DNA from: Reticulascus tulasneorum
Lineage: Eukaryota; Ascomycota; Sordariomycetes; Glomerellales; Reticulascaceae
Direction: 5' to 3'
NCBI GenBank assembly: GCA_001557505.1
Contig: LSAX01000002.1
Location: 682,001-746,000, forward strand
Length of the DNA: 64,000 nt
The notes beneath the pieces were generated by a model, which was given only the letters and a program-made list of their open reading frames with translations, did not search any database and was not told the DNA's origin. A program made the position numbers and the translations under genes. Positions 57,071 to 64,000 of the stretch are shown here, piece by piece; positions within the stretch are counted from its first letter, which is position 1; each line of letters opens with the position of its first letter.

Positions 57071-58553
57071 CTTTGTGTCTCTAGCGCTCAATGTCGAAAT
57101 CTTATGAACACAAAGCAAGAGGTAACAAACGACTTTGCCCTTGAGCGTTAGGGGCGTGAGAGGAATACCCACAATGCGAAGAGCTGGTGTGGATGAGTAA
57201 CGCCGCAGGCATGCAGCCAATTGGAAGTGGAGCCAAGACCGCCTCATTCAGGCAGAAATCTTCACACTCCATGTCATAACTCTCAGATTGAAAGTGGTGT
57301 AATCGTTCCTTAAATGGGATCCGGAATGTTTAAAGCGATGCGTCCGAAAAACGAAAGCATGATTACCCAGCTTATGTCTCAAGTGATGCATTCAAGCTTG
57401 TGGGTGGAGTCAACTCGTCTTACTCAGAGTCTAAAGTGCGTAATACTTCCTACGATGTCATTCCCAGCTGCCCGTAGAATTCATTTACCTTCCGTTCAAG
57501 CAACATCACAACTGCACTACGTAAGGATAGTTGATATCAATGCACGATTAATGTTTATCGCAAGACATCAGTCATATTGTGAGGGGACACCGTATTTTGA
57601 TTAGATAGCACAACTATGGCATTAACAACTTATATGAAGTGCCATACGTGAGGGTTTTTGTAGATGATATTTCGCCTACATCTTAAATTCTGCCATTGTA
57701 GTGTGTAATCACAGACTTGCTAGATCTGGTACTTCAAGCTGTGGATTACGAAAGATCCAAGTCATTTCAGGGCGATCCATCCCCATGTGCCACATAAGAA
57801 ATCCTCCTCCATCAATATTAGCGACATCGGGACTCGGAAAGGGTTTTAGCATTATTCTCGGAGATAAGGACTTAATATTAATATTATGACCAGAGTCACC
57901 AGACTCATATCATTGTGGGTAGCTTTAATTTTAGTCATCTAAGGTTATCTCCTCCGTCACTATCGCACTATACTAGCAAGACAATATGAGTCGGCCCAAT
58001 TCAACTACCGACGGAAGCCACTTTTCCACAAGGTAGCTATGAGTTCAATACACCACATCGCGCAACATAAGCGGATTTGGTTGCCCTGGTAGGTCATACC
58101 CCGATATATAAATGTGGGGATGTGCGCTGACGTTGCCGGACTGGAGTTAAAGTTGTGCCGGTTGCATGTCGAGGTTGGTCTTTGTTTAGGAAATGTATTC
58201 ATCCGCTGCCGAATTTACGACGGTGCAGATGATTAAGTGTCTCCACAGGCTGACTGAAACACTGTACGGCGATGCGGTCAATGCCGGCGGAGCAATGACA
58301 CGATATTCGAGCTACAAGCCTCAGTCCAAAGAAGTAGTGATGAGCCTTGCGTATCCCATGCTTGCGATGCGAAGTACTGAGAATAGAATAATGAGCCTCC
58401 GAAGTAAGCTCAAGTTTGCAACCTCATCTTCCAAGTATTCGACTTCGTATCCGATTATCTATAAATATTTGCTGCTCCGCTGGTATTGTGCTCGCAAATC
58501 GCCAGGTAAGATGAGATAATTCAACCATAAGTCTAGCACGTCCGTCGTCCAAT
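57071..58553. other. Intergenic, no gene seen
   Basis: About 1.5 kb, visibly more AT-rich than the centre of the window. It lies between the divergent regulator and GMC genes. A 108-codon plus frame at 58193-58519 has no motif. A TATA element for the GMC gene is at 58460-58467. Confidence 0.5.
58460..58467 (+). promoter_or_regulatory. TATA element of the GMC oxidoreductase gene
   Basis: TATAAATA lies 87-94 bp before the ATG at 58554, on the same strand. Confidence 0.55.
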
Positions 58554-60861
58554 ATGATACAGACATTTGATTTCATTGTCATTGGTGGTATGGGTCAAAA
58601 GCTTTACATTTGTATGGCGTAGTTACTGATACTCCATTATAGCAGGAACTGCCGGAGCGCTCATTGCTAACCGTCTTGCTTCCTCTCCGCAAAGGCCTGC
58701 AGTGCTATTAATTGAGGCTGGGATTAAGAATGACGATTCTGATTTAAGGCGAACCTACGATCGTTTCTCACTAGCTTTCACTCATCCAGAGCTTGATCTC
58801 GGTTACGTGACGACGCCACAAGCGCATTTTGGCAACAGAGAAATTACACAATTTCGAGGCCAAGGCCTTGGAGGATCATCACGAACCAATTTTCAAGTCT
58901 GGTCTTTGGGCAGTCGTGAAGAGTTTGATGCTTGGGCCCAAAGGGTAGGTAGTTCGGAGTGGGGGTTTGATAATATCAAAGAGAAAATCAGAAAGGTCTG
59001 AATTCCTCATTGTGCTTCTAGCCGCGAAATGGTATCGGAATCTGACAGAGTCCTAGTTGGAAAACATGAGCGTTGATCTGCCCGAAGGTTGGGAAAGTTA
59101 TGTGCAGATAAATCCTGCTTCACATGGATTTTCCGGGTCAGTGTTAATCCTTGGTTTCGATATCGTACTTTAATTGACGGGATCAAGGGAGATTGATGTA
59201 TCTATAGGGGGTACAGTTGAACCAGAGGCGAAGTATGTGATTGACGCTGGCATCGAAGCAGGAGTAAGTATCTCATCATTTGATCCCGCTATCATGTCTC
59301 TGACCTTCCACAGCACCCTCTGAATCTTGATCAAAATGATGGCAACCCTATCGGATTTGGCCTGGCAGCTGCCACGAACAAATCAGGCATTCGAACCACT
59401 AGCGCAAGTGCTTTTTTGAAGAGTCCATACGCTGTAAACTTGACGGTAATCACCGACACCCGGGTGACGAAAATCTTGTTGGATCGCGAAAGAGCGATTG
59501 GCGTCGAGGACATAACAGGCCGCCAGAGTGAGCAGCCATCTTATGAACAATTCAGGGTCCCGTCATGATAATGTCTTCGCCTGCTAACGCCGTTTTCCCT
59601 AGCCTTGGCCAAAAAGGAGGTCATTTTGAGCGCTGGGGCGATTGACAGCCCGAAGCTACTGCTCCTATCAGGAATAGGTCCGAGACAAGAGTTGCAGTCA
59701 CTCGGACTCGACGTTAAGCTTGATCTTCCTATTGGAAAAAATTTGATAGACCATCCTTGTGTGCCAATTTCATATCACATGGGTCATAACTTTACTGGAA
59801 GAAGAAATTTAGAGCTGAGTGAAACGGCAAAGTCAGAAGCGCTGGACGAGTTTGCAAAGTCTGGTACTGGACCGTTCACACAGCACTACTCAACCACGCC
59901 TACCGCTTACCTGAAGTCGGATAGGCTGTACGAATCTCAGGACTTTAAAGAGCTTCCGTTAAGTTCTCGGAATTTACTCAAAGCCGAGACTGTGCCTCAC
60001 TTTGAGTTTGCTTTGGTAAGTAACCCGGTCTGGAAAGATTCCACATAACTAACTTACTGGTAGGCTGGACCATTGATACCGCCCCAGTATCAGTTTGAAG
60101 ATATCAACGATTCATACTTCACTATTTTTGTCGCGTTAATGAATGCCCAGTCTCGTGGGGAGATCAGGCTTGCCAGTGCCAACCCATTGGACAAGCCGAT
60201 CATCGACCCCAACTATCTGAAGCATCCATACGATAAGATTGCGTTGATTACTGCAATCAGCGAAGCAAAGACTTTGATGGATGCCCCTAGCCTACGAAAG
60301 TTTGTCAAAAGCCCAATTCTTGCCCCGGCATCGAACAGCACCGTTGACATCGAGGTAATGACGTCACGCACATTAATTTCTATGAGTACTGAGTCTCCAC
60401 TAGGAATATATTATGGCGCTTGGACACGGGCTGTTCCATCCTAGCTGCAGCATCCCAAGTAAGAGAGACCGAACCGTCCCAAGTTGGCATCATGACTGCC
60501 CCGTGCTACTCCATGATGTATGGTTCTCAGATCATCAAACACTGACACCAGTCATATAGTGGGCCAAAAAGATGATCCGACTAGTTGTGTTGACCATGAC
60601 TTGAAAGTGCATGGGCTTACGGGGCTAAGGGTCGCTGATTTAAGTGTACCCCCAGAACTTCCAAGGTAAGTCTTTGCTTGGCACAAGTGGTGGTGGCAAT
60701 TACTGACATTCGTTTAGTGGCCGTAAGTTCTATTCCTGATGAGCAGACAGCAGCTTGAAAATGGCCAATACTTATTGACAATGGGCATAGATCCTCAAAT
60801 CATTGCTTATGCGATTGGGCAGATTGCTGCGGAGAAAATTATAGCAGAATGGAACCTCTAA
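58554..60861 (+). CDS. GMC (glucose-methanol-choline) FAD oxidoreductase, 11 exons
   Basis: Exons are 58554-58587, 58646-58995, 59057-59136, 59188-59263, 59314-59527, 59603-60015, 60064-60354, 60404-60458, 60560-60665, 60718-60722 and 60791-60861. Total 1695 nt, 564 aa, every phase consistent. The FAD-binding [19 protein letters not shown] is split by intron 1. LLIEAG, the [13 protein letters not shown] ring-type motif, the [23 protein letters not shown] signature, [17 protein letters not shown], and the C-terminal [20 protein letters not shown] and [19 protein letters not shown] follow. The catalytic His region reads [12 protein letters not shown], with the usual HPxGT shortened. Exon 10 is only 5 nt. 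Intron 2 has a poor GTCTGA donor. Members oxidise alcohols, and several work in secondary metabolism; the substrate is unknown. No signal peptide is seen, so it is probably intracellular. Confidence 0.88.
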
Positions 60862-62122
60862 GATCTTATTACCGATCTAGCGCGAAAGTTGGCAGATTCA
60901 GAATACGGGGTATACAGATCATGTGAGCGATTAAGCTATTGGCGAACTCACTTGTTGTATCTTTGTTTGGGCGGTGCTGCTCATGATAGGACTTATTATT
61001 GCTAAATGCCATACCATTCTTAGATCGTGTATCCATGAACATGTTGATTACTTATAGAACTGGATGAGAAGTTGATCAGTCGCTGTGTATGCGCTATAAG
61101 GTCTAATAAAGGAAACTCACATTCTGGAACTCGATTGAGTTTAATCCAGTGAAATATAGAGCAACAAAAAAAGACCACGAATAGCGTGCCCACGGGTAGC
61201 GCCACCGACCGACGCAGATGCACATCAGCGTATGCTTGGGAATGAAGGTTCGCTTCTAACAGTTCTTTGCCACATTTTTGAGGCTTCGTTTAACGAGGCC
61301 GTTGCCACGTCTAGATTGAGAAGCTCCTTTCTTACTTCTATTAACTTTGTAATATAGCTATTACCTCGGCTGAGTTTCCCTGGCCTTTAACATCGATGCA
61401 CAACGGGGAATGGCTATAATTGTTCTTTTGTGTTCAAGTCTGAAAATTCTCTTATGTCTATCTCTTCCTTGATTATATCTCTTCCTTGATTCTATCTCTT
61501 CCTTGATTATAGCCGCTGTCTCGGCTGACCTGTTCCACCTCTAAGCAATGCAGCAAGCTTATGATATACTAAGATCGTTCTGAGGGGTCGATCCCACAAG
61601 GACTACGACCCCATCCTCGACGCTTCTTTGGGCGCAGTTGCTCCCTTGTCTTACTTGATCTAGTCTTCGAGCACTACTGCAAGATTAAGGTATTTATCAC
61701 AATCGTCGTTTCTAGGTGCTTGACTTGGATGACGTTCAGCGGCATGCGTGGCTTTTATAGATGTAATCATCGAAACCTGAAGTTGCTAGTAAGAAGCGCC
61801 TTTAAGCCATAATGAGGTTTCTCATTTCCCAACCGTGGTTTAGATTGCCAATCCTCTTCAAGGCACAAAGTGATTTTGTAGGTGAACACATTGATTATGG
61901 GACTTTGTAATCATGTGATTAGACAATGGTTTGCGTATTGAACTAGATCACCATTCATCGGTCAAGCCTCTGACTTGTTCCTGGCAGGCGAATCGCCCCA
62001 TGGCTGTAAGGACATGCTATTAGATGTTTACTATATATTGACTTGCTGCAAGACATAAGAAATCTATTGGTAGTGAACAATGTAGCTTGACTTGCATAAT
62101 ATCTGCAAAAGATGCTCCGTAT
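60862..62122. other. Convergent intergenic region, AT-rich, no gene seen
   Basis: About 1.26 kb between the GMC and MFS stop codons. It contains a triple 17-bp tandem repeat at 61459-61509. A 67-codon minus frame at 61020-61223 has one hydrophobic stretch but no support. Confidence 0.5.
61459..61509. repeat. 17-bp tandem repeat, three copies
   Basis: Units TATCTCTTCCTTGATTA, the same with final C, then the first form again (61459-61475, 61476-61492, 61493-61509). They differ at one base only. Confidence 0.92.
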
Positions 62123-63967
62123 TTAAGCACCGGCAACAACGTCCAATCGTATTCTCTCGAATGGCATCAACACTGAGCTGATGATCAAGACTACTCCAGA
62201 TGCGATAATCGTTCCAAATATCCTCCGTAGCGTTCCAGCTACAGCTGTGATAGCAATGCCGATCATCAAAGAGTCGTTGCTGGCGAAGACTGGAGATAAG
62301 GTGCCAGCTAAGGCGGACCGAATGTAATCATCGGAGAGGTTATATGCTGCGAACCCGGTCTTGAGTGCATCGAACCCAAGGTTCTGAAACAATGTTCCAG
62401 CAATTGCAAGGCCCAACGCACCAGAGCCGATTTGTGCCACGTTGATGAAACCAATGGCTTTCGGTTTATCCTTCTCCAGGACCTTAGCTGCAGCGACAGC
62501 ATAGCCGTTTTGGAAAGAAAGGCCAACTCCCGCTGCAACAAGAATCTCATATCCATAGATTTTAGCAGCAGATGTGCTCTCATCGATTGTGAATAACAAG
62601 GCGCCTCCAATAAGGACAAGAGCGCCACCAATCAGATAGTAGAGGTTGTAGCGACCGATAACAGGAAGGCTTCCGCCAGCAAGGATAACGAAGAGTATAA
62701 AGATGCAGATGAAAGGAAGAAGACGGACAGCAGCTTCTAGAGCTGTGTCGCCACGTGTGAACTGGAAGAAGAGCGGGATAAAGTAAAGCACGATAGCCTG
62801 CGCTGCGGTTGAAGCAGCCGTAGTAAAATACAGCAGCACAAGGATTCTTGACTTAAGAAAGTGAATAGGGAAGATTCTTCTTTCTCGGGTGGTTAGAATC
62901 TGGAAGTGTTGTTGCACAATAAGCGTAATCAAACAGATGCCGAAAACAACCCAAAGGGCAATGGACGCCGAAGAATTCCAGGGATATGTTGAACCGCCAA
63001 AGGTGATGACTGTGATGAGGAGTACAAATACAGCACCTATTAGAACAGCGCCGATCCAGTCGATATCCGCGAGCTTTTGCTTGACGGTAAGTTTCGGCTG
63101 AGGATCGTAACGTGGAAATACAAATATATAAACAGGCAATGAGACAGCTGCAAGAGGAAGGTTGATGTAAAATGCCTAGATCATAAAAAAGTCAGTTTAG
63201 TAAGCAACTCAACTAGCAGAGAAGCAGGAAAATAGGGATTTAATCATACCCAACGCCAAGTTGCGCTGCTCACAGAGAATGCGCCACCAATGACGGGTCC
63301 CAAGATACACCCTATACCCCAGCTTAGCCCAATCAAAGCATTATAAACAGCTGCTTCAGATTGTGTGGAGAAGACTGAGACATATGTCAGGGCTCTGTAT
63401 GTGGTGTCAGTGCTATAAATTTGGCTGAGGATATGATCCATGTGATACTAACCCTAGGTACATCCCAGCTCCGCCAACGCCAGCAATAACACGACCAACA
63501 ACGAGAGCGTCAGAAGTAGGCGCTGCACCACAGAGAGCGCTGCCGACTTCAAAGACTAAAATGCTGGCTAAGAACAGAATCTTAGTGTCGAAGAGCGCGT
63601 ATGCTCGGTTCAAGACTAAGATTGTCGCGACAGATGCCATGGGGAAGCCAAGCCCAATCCATGGAAGGTTCTCAATGTGCCCTAAGTCCTCGTATACTTG
63701 CGCTTGGACATCGGCGGCAATCGTGGTATCCAAACCTTTGGCAGCCGATAGTCAGTAAGCTGTCTCGCTAGATCGCATGGTAAAGGAGGTTGAGTGCATA
63801 CCATAAAGAAGGGCCCCAATATACAATGCAACCAACGTAAGAATCCATTGCCAAGTCTTCATGTCACCTCTTGGATTGTAGTCTGGAGTGTCTTCTGGCT
63901 TTTTCTCGCCAAGATCAGGGCTGGAGGTATCCTCTGCAGAGGGATTGTCGGTTGCCATTTCCATCAT
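62123..63967 (-). CDS. MFS transporter, 14-helix drug/metabolite exporter type
   Basis: Exons 63802-63967, 63453-63735, 63250-63394 and 62123-63175 give 548 aa; introns of 66, 58 and 74 nt all have GT-AG ends. A hydrophilic N-terminus of about 40 residues is followed by WQWILTLVALYIGALLYGLDTTIAADVQ (helix 1 and motif D1 region), LPWIGLGFPMAS, GRVIAGVGGAGMYLG (motif B), and LGPVIGGAFSVSSATWRWAFYINLPLAA (motif C, drug:H+ antiporter type). Further helices continue to the end, including VGLSFQNGYAVAAAKVL and GSGALGLAIAGTLFQN. The layout is that of the DHA2-like fungal toxin or metabolite efflux pumps. It faces the GMC gene and is close to a Zn2Cys6 regulator. The upstream region continues past the window edge. 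The transported compound is unknown. Confidence 0.93.
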
Positions 63968-64000
63968 ATCTACAGATTGTAAGTTGGAAATTGAATATAT

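Noticed and set aside
58554..60861. Calling the GMC gene a pseudogene because its frame is interrupted many times
   Set aside because: Each interruption is a plausible GT-AG intron and the summed exons give an intact 564-residue protein, although one donor is weak.
61020..61223. 67-codon minus frame with a hydrophobic stretch as a small membrane protein
   Set aside because: Short, AT-rich surroundings, no leader signals and no similarity recognised.
1..64000. tRNA genes, CRISPR arrays and terminal repeats of transposons
   Set aside because: No A-box/B-box pair giving a cloverleaf, no spaced direct-repeat array, and no long terminal or inverted repeat pair was found by eye.

Overview
The window is nuclear DNA from a filamentous ascomycete (Pezizomycotina). 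Most introns are 45-135 nt, with GTRNGT-type donors, CTAAC-like branch points and YAG acceptors. The gene set is typical of that group: HET-domain proteins, a Zn2Cys6 regulator, an RTA1-like protein, an Egh16-like secreted protein, Nuf2, AP-3 beta and Bqt4. I cannot name the species. Leotiomycetes or a neighbouring class is a guess from the protein families. All exon joins below were worked out by eye from splice signals, reading phase and remembered family sequence, and no transcript or database was consulted.

Layout. 1-9 kb is accessory: a truncated secreted PAF-acetylhydrolase-like gene, two fungal BTB/POZ proteins, a HET gene with an in-frame stop, and a conserved two-repeat protein of unknown function. 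9.8-14.2 kb holds mitochondrial dihydroorotate dehydrogenase, an Mpv17/PMP22 protein and an intact HET protein. 15.7-18.2 kb is one large disordered basic protein. 18.2-23.3 kb has no gene I can support. 23.3-47 kb is mainly a housekeeping block: Nuf2 (kinetochore), an uncharacterised protein, AP-3 beta (vacuolar traffic), an RTA1-like membrane protein, a possible small Cys-rich protein, 3-hydroxyisobutyrate dehydrogenase (valine catabolism), a Bqt4-like inner nuclear membrane protein, Rho GDI, a PPG1-type phosphatase, and a zinc-knuckle protein with a Pro/Tyr-rich tract. 47-64 kb is accessory again: an Egh16-like secreted protein, a long gene-poor stretch, a third HET protein, a secreted SGNH/GDSL esterase, then a Zn2Cys6 regulator, a GMC oxidoreductase and an MFS transporter. 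The last three look like a small metabolic or detoxification cluster that may continue past the right edge.

Points of note: a 5-nt microexon in the GMC oxidoreductase, a GC-AG intron in AP-3 beta, a 729-nt first intron in Rho GDI whose last ~310 nt are open in frame with exon 2, a stop codon in the conserved core of one HET gene, an N-terminal histidine predicted on the mature Egh16-like protein, and perfect ACCTAGGT-type palindromes in gene-poor tracts. I found no tRNA, rRNA, CRISPR array or recognisable intact transposon.
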